From Ramlibacter sp. Leaf400 (lineage in GTDB: Bacteria > Pseudomonadota > Gammaproteobacteria > Burkholderiales > Burkholderiaceae_C), in assembly GCF_001424545.1 (NCBI RefSeq), contig NZ_LMQL01000002.1:1434-65433 (forward strand): 64,000 nt of DNA, in the 5' to 3' direction. The notes under the pieces are model-generated. The model ran no database searches and was not told where the DNA came from. It saw nothing but the letters and a program-made list of their open reading frames with translations. Of the stretch, positions 34,371 to 43,038 are shown piece by piece; the first letter of the stretch is position 1, and each line of letters opens with the position of its first letter. A program made the position numbers and the translations under genes.

Positions 34371-35494
34371 ACGGTCCTCTCTCGGGCATCCGCATCATCG
34401 AGGTCGGCCACATGCTGGCCGGGCCCTATTGCGGCCTGCTGCTGGCCGACATGGGCGCCGAGGTGATCAAGGTGGAGCCGCCCGAGGGCGACATCGCCCG
34501 CAAGGTCAGCCCGCACTTCATCGGGCCCCACAACGCCTACTTCGCCAGCCTGAACCGCAACAAGAAGAGCGTGGTGCTGGACCTGGCGAGCACCGCGGGG
34601 CGGGCCGAACTGGAGTCGCTGGCCTCGTCGTCGCATGCGCTCATCACCAACCTGCGGCCATCCGCGATCAAGAAGCTCGGGCTCACCTACGCGGGCCTGA
34701 AGGCCTGCAACCCGAAGATCGTCTGCGTGGCGCTGACGGGGTATGGGCTGGACGGTCCTTACTCGGAGGCCCCGGCCTACGACTACGTGATCCAGGCGAT
34801 CACCGGCGTGATGGCGCTCACCGGCGATCCTTCGTCGCCGCCGACCAAGGCCGGCTACTCGGCGGTCGACAACTCGGCGGGGATCATGGCGGCGATGGGC
34901 CTGCTGGCCAAGATCATCGAAGGCCGCGGCGGCCAGGTCGACGTGGCCATGTACGACGTGATGATGTCGCAGCTGAACTACCTGGCGGGCGCATCGCTCA
35001 ACACCGGCGAAGTGGTGGAGCGGCTCGCGAATTCCTCGCACCCCTACATGGTGCCGGCGCAGATCTTCCCCACGGCCGACGGCTGGCTCACGCTCTTCAT
35101 CACGCACGACAAGTTCTGGCAGACGTTCTGCACCGAGATCGGCCGGCCCGGCTGGGCGACCGACCCCGTGTTCGCCACCATGGCGGCGCGGCGCGAAAAC
35201 CGCGCCCGGGTGCTGGCGGCCATCGGCGAAGTGTTGCTGCAGGCCGGCGCCGCCGAATGGGTGCGGCGGCTCGCACCGCTGGGCGTGGTGGCCTCCGAAG
35301 TGGGCACGCTGGCGCAGGCGCTCGAAGGCGACCTGGCCCGCTCGCGCGACCTGGTCGTGCCGCTGGGCGGGCCGAAGTCGCCGCTGCGTGCCGTGGGCGC
35401 GCCCCTGAAGTTCGACGGGTTCACGCCGGACTACGGCATGCCGCCGCTGCTGGACGAGCACCACCAGGAGGTGCTGGGGAAGGCGCTGGCATGA
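34367..35494 (+). CDS. Class III (CaiB/BaiF) CoA-transferase
   Basis: A 375-residue family III CoA-transferase that activates a carboxylic acid by moving CoA from another acyl-CoA. The N-terminal GIRIIEVGHMLAGPYCGLLLA and ADMGAEVIKVEPPEGD are typical. The catalytic Asp139 lies in APAYDYVIQAITG. RNKKSVVLDL is the CoA-binding part. It sits between the mutase subunits and the mutase chaperone gene, so it probably makes the CoA ester the mutase uses. Family III enzymes often handle dicarboxylates (succinyl-CoA:malate, citramalate, mesaconate), which fits the mutase residues. Confidence 0.92.
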   Translation: MNGPLSGIRIIEVGHMLAGPYCGLLLADMGAEVIKVEPPEGDIARKVSPHFIGPHNAYFASLNRNKKSVVLDLASTAGRAELESLASSSHALITNLRPSAIKKLGLTYAGLKACNPKIVCVALTGYGLDGPYSEAPAYDYVIQAITGVMALTGDPSSPPTKAGYSAVDNSAGIMAAMGLLAKIIEGRGGQVDVAMYDVMMSQLNYLAGASLNTGEVVERLANSSHPYMVPAQIFPTADGWLTLFITHDKFWQTFCTEIGRPGWATDPVFATMAARRENRARVLAAIGEVLLQAGAAEWVRRLAPLGVVASEVGTLAQALEGDLARSRDLVVPLGGPKSPLRAVGAPLKFDGFTPDYGMPPLLDEHHQEVLGKALA

Positions 35495-35552
35495 GCCGCC
35501 GGGCCGCTCCCAAGGCTCATGGCACCGCAGCGCGCAGCGCGGAGGTTATCCA
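35495..35552 (+). repeat. Stop-to-start intergenic element, copy 2
   Basis: It runs GGGCCGCTCCCAAGGCTC, GCACCGCAGCGCGCAGCGC, then GGAGGTT 7 bases before the meaB-type ATG. It interrupts an otherwise overlapping operon. Matching blocks occur at 10696 and 62947. Confidence 0.75.
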
Positions 35553-36449
35553 ATGAGCAAACCCCCGCTGGACCGACACGCCCTGGGCCGCCGGCTGTCG
35601 AAGCTGGCCAATGCCAGCACGGCGGACCTGGTGCGGCTGCAGCGCACCGAGCCCTGCGCCACGCCGGCGCGGCGCATCGGGCTGACCGGCCCGCCGGGCG
35701 CGGGCAAGAGCACGCTGGCCGGGCACCTGGCGCTGCACCGCGGCCGCGACCGGCGCCTGGGCGTGCTGGCGGTGGACCCGAGCAGCCCCAGGACCGGCGG
35801 CGCCATCCTGGGCGACCGCATCCGCATGGACGAGCTGGCCGGCAGCGCCGAGATCTACATCCGCTCGATCGGCTCGCGTTCGGCGAACGACGGGCTCTCG
35901 GACAACCTGCCCGAGATGCTGGACGCGATGGACGAGTTCAGCTTCGACGAGGTGCTGCTGGAGACGGTGGGCGTGGGCCAGGCCGAACACGCGGCCCGCG
36001 TGCAGGTGGACACGCTGGCGCTGGTGCTGCTGCCCGAGAGCGGCGACGTGGTGCAGGCGATGAAGGCCGGCATCATGGAGATGGCCGACCTCTTCGTGGT
36101 GAACAAGGCCGACCTGCCCGGCGCCCAGAAGATGGCCACCGACATCCAGCGCATCAGCGCCCTCTCGCGGCGCGCTGCGGATGCCTGGCGCCCGCCCGTG
36201 CTGCTGGTGTCGTCCTCCATGCCGGAGACGGTGTCGGCCCTCTCGGCCGCCATCGACCACCACCAGGCGTGGCTGGCCGGGACCGACCGCCGCACGGCGC
36301 TGCTGCAGGCGCGTGCGCGCTACCGGTTGCGGCGGCTGATCGAGCGGCGCACGGCCGATGCCGTGGCGGCGCTGGAGGCGAAGACGCTGGAGGCGCCGCT
36401 CGAGGAGCAGCTCGAGCGCGCCCTGCAGGCGATCCGGAATCCGGGCTGA
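35553..36449 (+). CDS. meaB: MeaB/ArgK-type GTPase, mutase chaperone
   Basis: A 298-residue G3E-class GTPase that protects and reloads B12-dependent acyl-CoA mutases. Walker A is GPPGAGKS at 46-53. VDPSSPRTGGAILGDRIRM, LETVGVGQAE (G3) and VNKADLP (G4) follow. The C-terminal helical dimerisation region is short (about 235-298). Its place after the mutase genes shows that this mutase has a dedicated chaperone, like MeaH with 2-hydroxyisobutyryl-CoA mutase. GGAGG lies 7 bases upstream. Confidence 0.93.
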   Translation: MSKPPLDRHALGRRLSKLANASTADLVRLQRTEPCATPARRIGLTGPPGAGKSTLAGHLALHRGRDRRLGVLAVDPSSPRTGGAILGDRIRMDELAGSAEIYIRSIGSRSANDGLSDNLPEMLDAMDEFSFDEVLLETVGVGQAEHAARVQVDTLALVLLPESGDVVQAMKAGIMEMADLFVVNKADLPGAQKMATDIQRISALSRRAADAWRPPVLLVSSSMPETVSALSAAIDHHQAWLAGTDRRTALLQARARYRLRRLIERRTADAVAALEAKTLEAPLEEQLERALQAIRNPG

Positions 36450-36474
36450 CCGACGAACACAAGGAGACAACGAC

Positions 36475-37440
36475 ATGCTCAAGCAGATCCGCCACTGGGC
36501 CGCGATCGCTGCGCTGGCCACTTTCGCCCTCGCGGGCCAGGCGCAGGACTTCCCGAACAAGCCCGTGAAGATCCTGGTGCCGCAGACGCCGGGCGGCGCG
36601 TCCGACGCGCTGGCGCGCATCGTGGCGCAGAAGCTCGGCGAGAAATGGGGCCAGCCGGTCGTGGTGGAGAACCGCGCCGGCGCGGGCGGCAACGTGGGCA
36701 TGGAAGTGGTGGCCAACTCGCCGGCCGACGGCTACACGCTGCTCATGAGCTACGTCGGGACGCACGCGATCAACGGCGCGCTGTACAAGAAGCTGCCGTT
36801 CGACCCGGAGAAGGACTTCGCGCCCGTCGCCACGCTGGCCACCCTGCCCTTCGTGGTGGTGGCCAAGGCCGACTCGCCATTCAAGACCATCCCCGAGCTG
36901 ATCGCCGCGGCGAAGAAGGGCCCCCTCACCTACGGGTCGGCCGGCAACGGTTCGGTGAACCACCTGCTGGGCGAGATGTTCAACTCCGCCGCGGGCGTGA
37001 AGCTGGTGCACGTGCCCTACCGCGGCGCCGCGCCGGCGATGCAGGACCTGATGGGCGGGCAGATCAACCTGGTGTTCACCAGCCTGCCTTCGGTGGCCGG
37101 CGCGATCAAGCAGGGCACGCTGCACCCGATCGCGGTCACGAGCGCCAAGCGCGCGGGATCCTTCGCCACCATCCCCACCGTGGCCGAGGCCGGCTTCAAG
37201 GACTTCGACGTCAACCCGTGGTTCGGCCTGTTCGCGCCGGCCAAGGTGCCGCCGCAGGTGATCCGCAAGATCAACGCGGACGTGAACGAGGTGCTCAAGT
37301 CAAAAGACGTGGTCGACAAGTTCGCCGCCCAGGGCGCCGAGCCCTACCTTACCGACCCGCAGCAATTCGCCGGCGTGCTGAAGGCGGACATCGCCAAGTG
37401 GAGCCAGGTCGTCAAGGCATCCGGCGCGTCCGTCGATTGA
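36475..37440 (+). CDS. Bug/TctC-family tripartite tricarboxylate transporter receptor
   Basis: A 321-residue periplasmic receptor with a signal peptide (WAAIAALATFALAGQAQ). Motifs are FPNKPVKILVPQTPGGASD, VENRAGAGGNVG and ADGYTLLMS. AAGGAG precedes the ATG. No TctA/TctB genes are present. In this operon it most likely binds the carboxylic acid that the CoA-transferase and mutase degrade. The MFS gene two genes downstream may be the actual permease, which would be an unusual pairing. Confidence 0.92.
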   Translation: MLKQIRHWAAIAALATFALAGQAQDFPNKPVKILVPQTPGGASDALARIVAQKLGEKWGQPVVVENRAGAGGNVGMEVVANSPADGYTLLMSYVGTHAINGALYKKLPFDPEKDFAPVATLATLPFVVVAKADSPFKTIPELIAAAKKGPLTYGSAGNGSVNHLLGEMFNSAAGVKLVHVPYRGAAPAMQDLMGGQINLVFTSLPSVAGAIKQGTLHPIAVTSAKRAGSFATIPTVAEAGFKDFDVNPWFGLFAPAKVPPQVIRKINADVNEVLKSKDVVDKFAAQGAEPYLTDPQQFAGVLKADIAKWSQVVKASGASVD

Positions 37441-37450
37441 AAGGTTTGCA

Positions 37451-38155
37451 ATGAGTCCCTCCAAGGTCTTCCTGAAGGTCAATCGCGTCGCGCCCGAAAT
37501 CGTGGCGCAGGCGCGCGAGGTCACCGTGGCCGACGTGCACGAGGCCATGGGCCCGCCCGGCCGCGCGGCGCTGATGTCGTCGCGCATGCGCCCGCTCAAG
37601 GAAGGACAGAGGATCGCCGGACCGGCCGTCACCGCCTTCTGCTGGCCGGGTGACAACCTGATGATGCACCGCGCGCTGTACCTGGCCAAGCCGGGCGATG
37701 TGCTGGTGGTCGTGTGCCAGGCCGAACTCTCCGGCGCGCAGTGGGGCGACCTGGCGACGCGCTACGCGCTGCAGAAGGGCCTGGCGGGCGTGGTGGTGCA
37801 AGGCTGTGCACGCGACGTGGACCAGGTGCGCGCGCTCGGGCTGCCGGTGTGGTCCACCCACATCTGGCCGATCCACCCGGACAAGTCCGGCCACGGCTTC
37901 GTCAATGCGCCGGTGGTGTGCGAAGGGGTGAACGTGAAGCCGGGCGACCTCATCATCGCGGACGGCGACGGCGTGGTCTGCGTGCCGCGCGACGATGCCG
38001 CGCGCGTGGTCGCGGCCGCCCAGGCCAAGATGCGCAAGGAAGACGAGGCCGCCGAGAAGGTGCGCGCCGGCGCGGCCGTCTGGGACCTGAGCGGCGCCGC
38101 CGCGATCTACGCGGGGATGGAGATCGAAGAGGTCGATGCCGCTTACGATGACTGA
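37451..38155 (+). CDS. RraA-family aldolase/decarboxylase (HMG/CHA aldolase-like)
   Basis: A 234-residue RraA-fold protein related to 4-hydroxy-4-methyl-2-oxoglutarate/4-carboxy-4-hydroxy-2-oxoadipate aldolases, which also decarboxylate oxaloacetate. The catalytic pair is Arg121-Asp122 in GVVVQGCARDV, where the usual Asp before Gly is Gln. IIADGDGVVCVP closes the metal site. It is not a true RNase E regulator. It may cleave the last tertiary hydroxy-acid intermediate of the pathway to pyruvate or oxaloacetate. The start lies 10 bases after the Bug stop. Confidence 0.82.
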   Translation: MSPSKVFLKVNRVAPEIVAQAREVTVADVHEAMGPPGRAALMSSRMRPLKEGQRIAGPAVTAFCWPGDNLMMHRALYLAKPGDVLVVVCQAELSGAQWGDLATRYALQKGLAGVVVQGCARDVDQVRALGLPVWSTHIWPIHPDKSGHGFVNAPVVCEGVNVKPGDLIIADGDGVVCVPRDDAARVVAAAQAKMRKEDEAAEKVRAGAAVWDLSGAAAIYAGMEIEEVDAAYDD

Positions 38156-39358
38156 ATGATCCGACCCTCCACCGGCACGTGGACGGCCCTGGCGGTGACG
38201 CTGGCCGTGCAGGCGCTGGTTTCCATGGCCGTGTTGACCGTTCCCGCGATGGCGCCGGCCATGGCGCAGTCGCTCGGCGTCTCGCCCACGCTGATCGGCG
38301 CCTACGTCGCCGTGGTCTACATCGGGGCCATGCTCGCGAGCCTGCTCGGGGGGCCGCTGGTGATGCGCTGGGGCGCGATCCGCGTGAGCCAGGTGGGGCT
38401 GGTGGTGTGCGCGGCGGGGCTGGCGCTCCTGGCCGCGGCGCCCGGGCTCGCCTCGGCCCTGGTCGGCGCCTGGCTGATCGGGCTGGGCTACGGGCCGATC
38501 ACGCCGGCCAGTTCGCACCTGCTGGCCAAGTCCACACCGCCGGACCGACGCTCATTGGTGTTCTCCATCAAGCAGGCCGGCGTGCCGCTCGGCGGCGTGA
38601 TGGCCGGGGCGCTCGTGCCCGGGCTGCTGATCGTCGGCGGGACCGATGCCGCGCTGCTGGCCGTGGCCGCGGGCAACCTGCTGTGCGCCGTGATCGCCCA
38701 GCCGATCCGCGCGGAGCTCGATGCGGACCGGCAGCCGGGGCACTCGCTCGGGTTCGCCAACCTGGCCGGACCGGTGCGGCTGGTCACGTCGCATGCCGAA
38801 CTCGCGCAGCTGGCTTCGTTCTCGTTCGTGTTCTCCGTGGTGCAGATGTGCCTGGCGGCGTACCTGGTGACCTACCTGCACTCGGCCCTGGGGTACAGCC
38901 TGGTGGTGGCGGGGGCGATGCTGTCGGCCTCGCAGGTGGGCGGTGTCGTGGGGCGGATCCTGTGGGGCTACATCGCGGACCGGTGGCTGGGCTCCCGGCG
39001 CATGCTGGCGGTGCTGGCCGTGCTGATGGCCCTGTGCTGCGGCGCCACTGCGGCCTTGCAGGCGGGCACACCGGTCGCGCTGGTGCTTGTGTTGATGGCC
39101 GTGTTCGGTGCGTCGGGCACGGGCTGGAACGGCGTGTACCTGGCGGAGATCGCGCGGCTCGCGCCCCCCGGGCAGGCGAGCGCCGCGACGGGCGGCGCGC
39201 TGTCCGTGACTTTCCTGGGGGTGGTGCTGGGGCCCGTGCTGTTCGGCACGCTGTCGGGCATGTTCGACAGCTATCGGGCCGGGTACCTGGTGCTGGCGTT
39301 GCCGACGGCGATCTGTGCGTGGCAGCTGCGCAGCGCGCGGCGGACGAAGACGGCTTGA
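38156..39358 (+). CDS. MFS transporter
   Basis: A 400-residue major-facilitator protein with about 12 hydrophobic helices. The loop between helices 2 and 3 has GGPLVMRWGAIRVSQVG, a variant of the MFS signature. ATG immediately follows the aldolase stop. Helices are Ala/Gly/Leu-rich throughout. As the last gene of the mutase operon it may import the same substrate or export an intermediate. A very stable hairpin follows at 39369. Confidence 0.88.
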   Translation: MIRPSTGTWTALAVTLAVQALVSMAVLTVPAMAPAMAQSLGVSPTLIGAYVAVVYIGAMLASLLGGPLVMRWGAIRVSQVGLVVCAAGLALLAAAPGLASALVGAWLIGLGYGPITPASSHLLAKSTPPDRRSLVFSIKQAGVPLGGVMAGALVPGLLIVGGTDAALLAVAAGNLLCAVIAQPIRAELDADRQPGHSLGFANLAGPVRLVTSHAELAQLASFSFVFSVVQMCLAAYLVTYLHSALGYSLVVAGAMLSASQVGGVVGRILWGYIADRWLGSRRMLAVLAVLMALCCGATAALQAGTPVALVLVLMAVFGASGTGWNGVYLAEIARLAPPGQASAATGGALSVTFLGVVLGPVLFGTLSGMFDSYRAGYLVLALPTAICAWQLRSARRTKTA

Positions 39359-39368
39359 GGGTGGTCGT

Positions 39369-39405
39369 GCATCGTGCGGCGGGGCGATCGCCCGCCGCAC
39401 GATGC
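39369..39405. terminator. Stable bidirectional hairpin
   Basis: GCATCGTGCGGCGGG and its exact complement form 15-base arms around a 7-base loop. It lies between the convergent MFS and heparinase-like genes. There is no T run, so it may stall polymerase with Rho or block 3' exonucleases. Confidence 0.75.
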
Positions 39406-39407
39406 GG

Positions 39408-41882
39408 TCACGGCAGGCGGGTGACGCTGACCTGGCCGCCGGTCGTGATGGATGCCGACAGCAATCCGTCCGCCCCGACGAGGCCTGCGTCGATCACCGA
39501 TCCACCGGGCTGCGTGATGGCATAGCGGCCCGGCACCAGGCCCGAGACGAGGAGCGCGTGCGTTCCCCCGTCGGCCACGCTGAAAACCACCTGCGGCACC
39601 GGTGCGCCCAGGGCGTCGTCGCGGAGCAGGACGAGCAGGCTCGCGCCGTCGTGAACCACCCGTGTGCCGACGAAGCCCGAGGTGCTGCCGATGGATTCCA
39701 CGGTGGGGAGTGCCGGCGAGGCCTGGTCGGTGAAGCTCATGGCGTTCAGCAGCACGGTGGCCGGGCCGTCTGCGTCGAGTTCGAGGCCGAACCCGCCGAT
39801 GGCGGGACTTCCACGGCCGAAGTAGTTGGATCGGCCCCTCAGCACGGGCACTTGCGGAGCCACTGTGGTGTGCACCATCCGCCCACCGGCCATCGCATCG
39901 ACACAGCCCGCGCCGCCGAACATGCTTTCGCCGCACGGGGAAGCCGTGACGTACGTTCTCGGGTCCGCAGTGGCGAGGAAGTCTCCCCTGCTGTGGACCA
40001 TGTACGTGACACTGTCCGCAGCGCCATTGGACGTGACGACCGAATCGCCGACCACGACGATGTGCTTGTAGTGGACGAGCAGGCGGTCGAACCGTTGCAG
40101 CGTGCGGCGCACACCGGAATCCTCTGACGTGCCATAGGCGGCTGCCGCATCCCCGATCACTGCGCGCAGGCCCGGGACGGCGGCCGATGCATGCACCGCT
40201 GCGATGCGGCCGTAGGCTGGATCGTTGGCACTGAAGCGCGGGTCGAGGATCGGCGTTCTCTGCCCCTCGCCGTTCACCAGCAAGGTGTTGTGGATCGCGG
40301 TGTCGTCGGCCAGGCCGCTGCCGCTCCAGTTGTTCAGGTCGGCGGCCTGCCAGCCCTTGTGCCAGACCACGAAGCTGTTCTGGTCGCGGTGCTGGTGGCT
40401 CGTGATCTGCGGGCCCTTGGCGCTGAAGAAGCTCACGGCCGTCGCATTGGCCGTCCAGTCGCTTCGCGAGTGGAACCACTGCGACGAGGCCGTGAACGTG
40501 GGCAGCACGGCTTCGGACGTGAAGTCCTGTTGCGCCCTGGTGGGCTCGTCGAACAGGAACTCGTGGATCCGCGCCCGACGGGTGCGCAGCACGCCGTCGG
40601 AGAGATCGCGCACCCAGTGCTGCGCCATCGCGCCGGCAGGCTGACCGGACAGGCCATCCGCCAGCATCGCCATCAGCGCGGCGTCGGCCGTGGTGACCGG
40701 CCCTTGGGCGTCGCTGGCGAGGTCACCCACCTGGACCAGCGTGGGCGGGTTGCTGGACGCGTTGTAAGCCGCGCCGCCGCGGTAGCCGTGCGAGCCGCGC
40801 TTGGAGAACATGTCCGGCTGCATCGAGTAGAGCTGGTAGCGCACCAGCTCGTCGGCGTAGTGGAGGCCCGGCGCCTTGAACAGGTCGAGCTTGCGGCCCA
40901 CCGAGGCGTCCCGCAGCCACAACATCACTTCGACGAGGTCCTGCTTGGACTTGCGTCCATAGTGCGTGCCTTCGTGCCAGTAGCCGCCCTGCCCGTCGCC
41001 CTTCAGGTACGCGAAGATGGCGGGCCACTTCTCCTGCACGAGGAAGTTCCAGTTCCGCACCGCTGCGGGATCCTCGCCCCAGGTGGCGAGCGCCTGCAGG
41101 ACGGTCGCGACGAGGTAGCCGTAGTGGTAGTTGTTTGCGGGATCGCTCAGGGCCCAGCCGCCGTCTTGGCGGTCATTCCAGATCCTGTCGACTGCCGTCC
41201 TCATGTACCCGCGATAGCTCTCCTTCTGGGATTCGGTCAGCCTGTCATGCAGCCAGTCGTACACGAGGGCGACGTTCTTGACGTAAAGGTGCGCGTACAG
41301 GAACTGCCCTGCCGCGAGGCAGCGGCCTGGATTGGCGAAATCGGTCGAGGGCAGATCGGTCGGGTAGCGGGCAACGCACGGCGGGGATCCCGGGGAAGCG
41401 TCGATGGGCTCGCTCGTCAGGCCCGCCACCATCAGGTCCGCGAACTGGATCGCCCGCTGGGCAAAAGCCTCTTCCCTCGTCACCACGAAGGCCAGGGCGA
41501 AGTGCCAGGCCTCGATGCCGTACTCGTGTCCGTCCGCCAGCGCGGCCTGGGCCTTGAGGAAGGGATAGGCGACTTCCCAGTTCTCGTCGGTCGAAGGTGC
41601 CCCGATGGAACCGTCGGGCAGGCGACCTGCCTTCGCCTGGAGAGCGCTCAATCGCTCTGGATCGATGGAGATTCTCGGGTGCTGGGCGCGCAGGCTGGCG
41701 GAGAGACAGCCGTCCGGCGACGCATGGACGATTGGCAATGCACCATCGACGATCGAGCAGGAGCTGCCGGTGACGGGATCAGGCTCCTGCGGCTCCGACG
41801 ATCCGCCGCTTCCGCAGCCCCAGAGCGGCAATAAGAGAACCAGGCCCGCGACGAGACGAACCACCTTTGTTGCGCTTGACAA
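39408..41882 (-). CDS. Heparinase II/III-family lipoprotein
   Basis: An 824-residue exported lipoprotein. The signal peptide ends in a lipobox (LPLWGC) with Cys23 followed by a GSGGSS linker. An alpha-helical toroid (about 60-400) includes WALSDPANNYHYGYLV and GGYWHEGTHYGRKSK. A beta-sandwich domain follows with the family motif SHQHRDQNSFVVW at about 490-505. It probably degrades an acidic polysaccharide at the cell surface; the substrate is unknown. The TTG start at 41882 is supported by GGAGG 6 bases upstream and gives a normal lipoprotein signal. It may be co-transcribed with the upstream NlpC-like lipoprotein gene. Confidence 0.8.
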   Translation of the reverse strand: MSSATKVVRLVAGLVLLLPLWGCGSGGSSEPQEPDPVTGSSCSIVDGALPIVHASPDGCLSASLRAQHPRISIDPERLSALQAKAGRLPDGSIGAPSTDENWEVAYPFLKAQAALADGHEYGIEAWHFALAFVVTREEAFAQRAIQFADLMVAGLTSEPIDASPGSPPCVARYPTDLPSTDFANPGRCLAAGQFLYAHLYVKNVALVYDWLHDRLTESQKESYRGYMRTAVDRIWNDRQDGGWALSDPANNYHYGYLVATVLQALATWGEDPAAVRNWNFLVQEKWPAIFAYLKGDGQGGYWHEGTHYGRKSKQDLVEVMLWLRDASVGRKLDLFKAPGLHYADELVRYQLYSMQPDMFSKRGSHGYRGGAAYNASSNPPTLVQVGDLASDAQGPVTTADAALMAMLADGLSGQPAGAMAQHWVRDLSDGVLRTRRARIHEFLFDEPTRAQQDFTSEAVLPTFTASSQWFHSRSDWTANATAVSFFSAKGPQITSHQHRDQNSFVVWHKGWQAADLNNWSGSGLADDTAIHNTLLVNGEGQRTPILDPRFSANDPAYGRIAAVHASAAVPGLRAVIGDAAAAYGTSEDSGVRRTLQRFDRLLVHYKHIVVVGDSVVTSNGAADSVTYMVHSRGDFLATADPRTYVTASPCGESMFGGAGCVDAMAGGRMVHTTVAPQVPVLRGRSNYFGRGSPAIGGFGLELDADGPATVLLNAMSFTDQASPALPTVESIGSTSGFVGTRVVHDGASLLVLLRDDALGAPVPQVVFSVADGGTHALLVSGLVPGRYAITQPGGSVIDAGLVGADGLLSASITTGGQVSVTRLP

Positions 41883-41993
41883 GATCTGCCTCCAGAACGG
41901 TCGACGGCGACCGTTCCGGAGAATCCCGGCGAAGGAGCGCGGCTTGAAGGCGCAAGGTCACTCAGGATTCGAACGCGGGGAGGCCCGGGAGCT

Positions 41994-42899
41994 TCACTGC
42001 GCAAACGTCATCCGACCGACGACGAGGCTGCGACGGTCGTCCGCCGGGCTGGTAGCGGTGTAATACGACGAGCCCGTCGACAAGCTCCATGTGTACCCGA
42101 CGATCTTGCGCGTGCTGGCATCCGCGTAAAGCCGCATGGTGCCCAACCCGGCGCCGTTCTGGTCGGATCCGGATCCATCAGCCGCGGTTCCCTTGCGCGT
42201 ATCACCGTCCCCGTGCGGCGAGCTCGTCGAATCGATGATCCGCAGCTCGTACTGAACCGTGTTTTCAATGATGGGCTTTGTGGCCTGGGAACGCTCGACG
42301 GGCGCGCCTGCAGCGATCATGGTGTGCCCTGTGCCACCACTGGTCTTGTCAAGATACTTGATGGCGACGAGGTCGCCGCGCTTGACGCTTGAAGCTGCTT
42401 CAATCCTCTGGAAGTTGTTCGTCGCCAGGATGTTGTCGTGGTACCGCGCCGAAGACGGCCCCGTGCTTCCCAGCCAGGTACTGATGCTCCCGGAAGAGAA
42501 AGCGAACGCCTTCATCAGCGAACGCGTGACAAATCCGGAGCAATCAGCGCGGCTGGCGTAGAAGCCCGCTCCATTCTCGGGCCAGCTCAGTGCCTGTTCT
42601 GAGTGCGCATAGAGATTGTTCTCGTCGAGCACATGGGTCGCGAGGCTCTCGGGCCAGAACGTCCAGTCCGCGATCGGGCCCGATCCCCCGCCATTGCCGG
42701 GCGGAATGGTGATGAACGTCGGTGGAACAAGATCCCGGTTTGCAGAATCGGCGTCTTCCGGAGGTATGAGCTCTGTGGAGACGCCCTCAGGGAGGGCCGC
42801 TTGATCGGTGCCGGAACCGGCGCCGGAGCCCCCTCCTCCGCAAGCGAGCAAAGAGGCGGCAACCAGAGCCATGAGAAAGGTCAGTGATGCACGAGCCAT
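41994..42899 (-). CDS. NlpC/P60-like cysteine-peptidase lipoprotein
   Basis: A 301-residue lipoprotein with lipobox LLAC at residues 17-20 and a Gly-rich linker. The C-terminal domain has RADCSGFVTRSLMKAF with candidate nucleophile Cys120 and GTGHTMIAAG with candidate His192, the arrangement of NlpC/P60 papain-fold enzymes. An insert rich in Ser, Asp and Gly (SSPHGDGDTRKG) follows. It may hydrolyse peptidoglycan peptides or another amide at the outer membrane. GGAGA lies upstream of the ATG. Its place before the heparinase-like lipoprotein gene suggests a joint surface function. Confidence 0.72.
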   Translation of the reverse strand: MARASLTFLMALVAASLLACGGGGSGAGSGTDQAALPEGVSTELIPPEDADSANRDLVPPTFITIPPGNGGGSGPIADWTFWPESLATHVLDENNLYAHSEQALSWPENGAGFYASRADCSGFVTRSLMKAFAFSSGSISTWLGSTGPSSARYHDNILATNNFQRIEAASSVKRGDLVAIKYLDKTSGGTGHTMIAAGAPVERSQATKPIIENTVQYELRIIDSTSSPHGDGDTRKGTAADGSGSDQNGAGLGTMRLYADASTRKIVGYTWSLSTGSSYYTATSPADDRRSLVVGRMTFAQ

Positions 42900-43038
42900 G
42901 GAGCGTTCTCCGCAAATGGTGGTGCCGTCGAGGCTAGGTCAGCACTTGTGGAACAAACAGTGCGGCCGTCACACGACCGTGGGGCCCGTGCTGCTGGCGA
43001 GCAGACAAACGGGAAACCGCCCTGGCCACGGAACAGCT

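Noticed and set aside
37451..38155. Annotation as RNase E inhibitor RraA or menaquinone methyltransferase
   Set aside because: The Arg-Asp catalytic pair and metal-site Asp motif fit the aldolase branch, and the catabolic context agrees.
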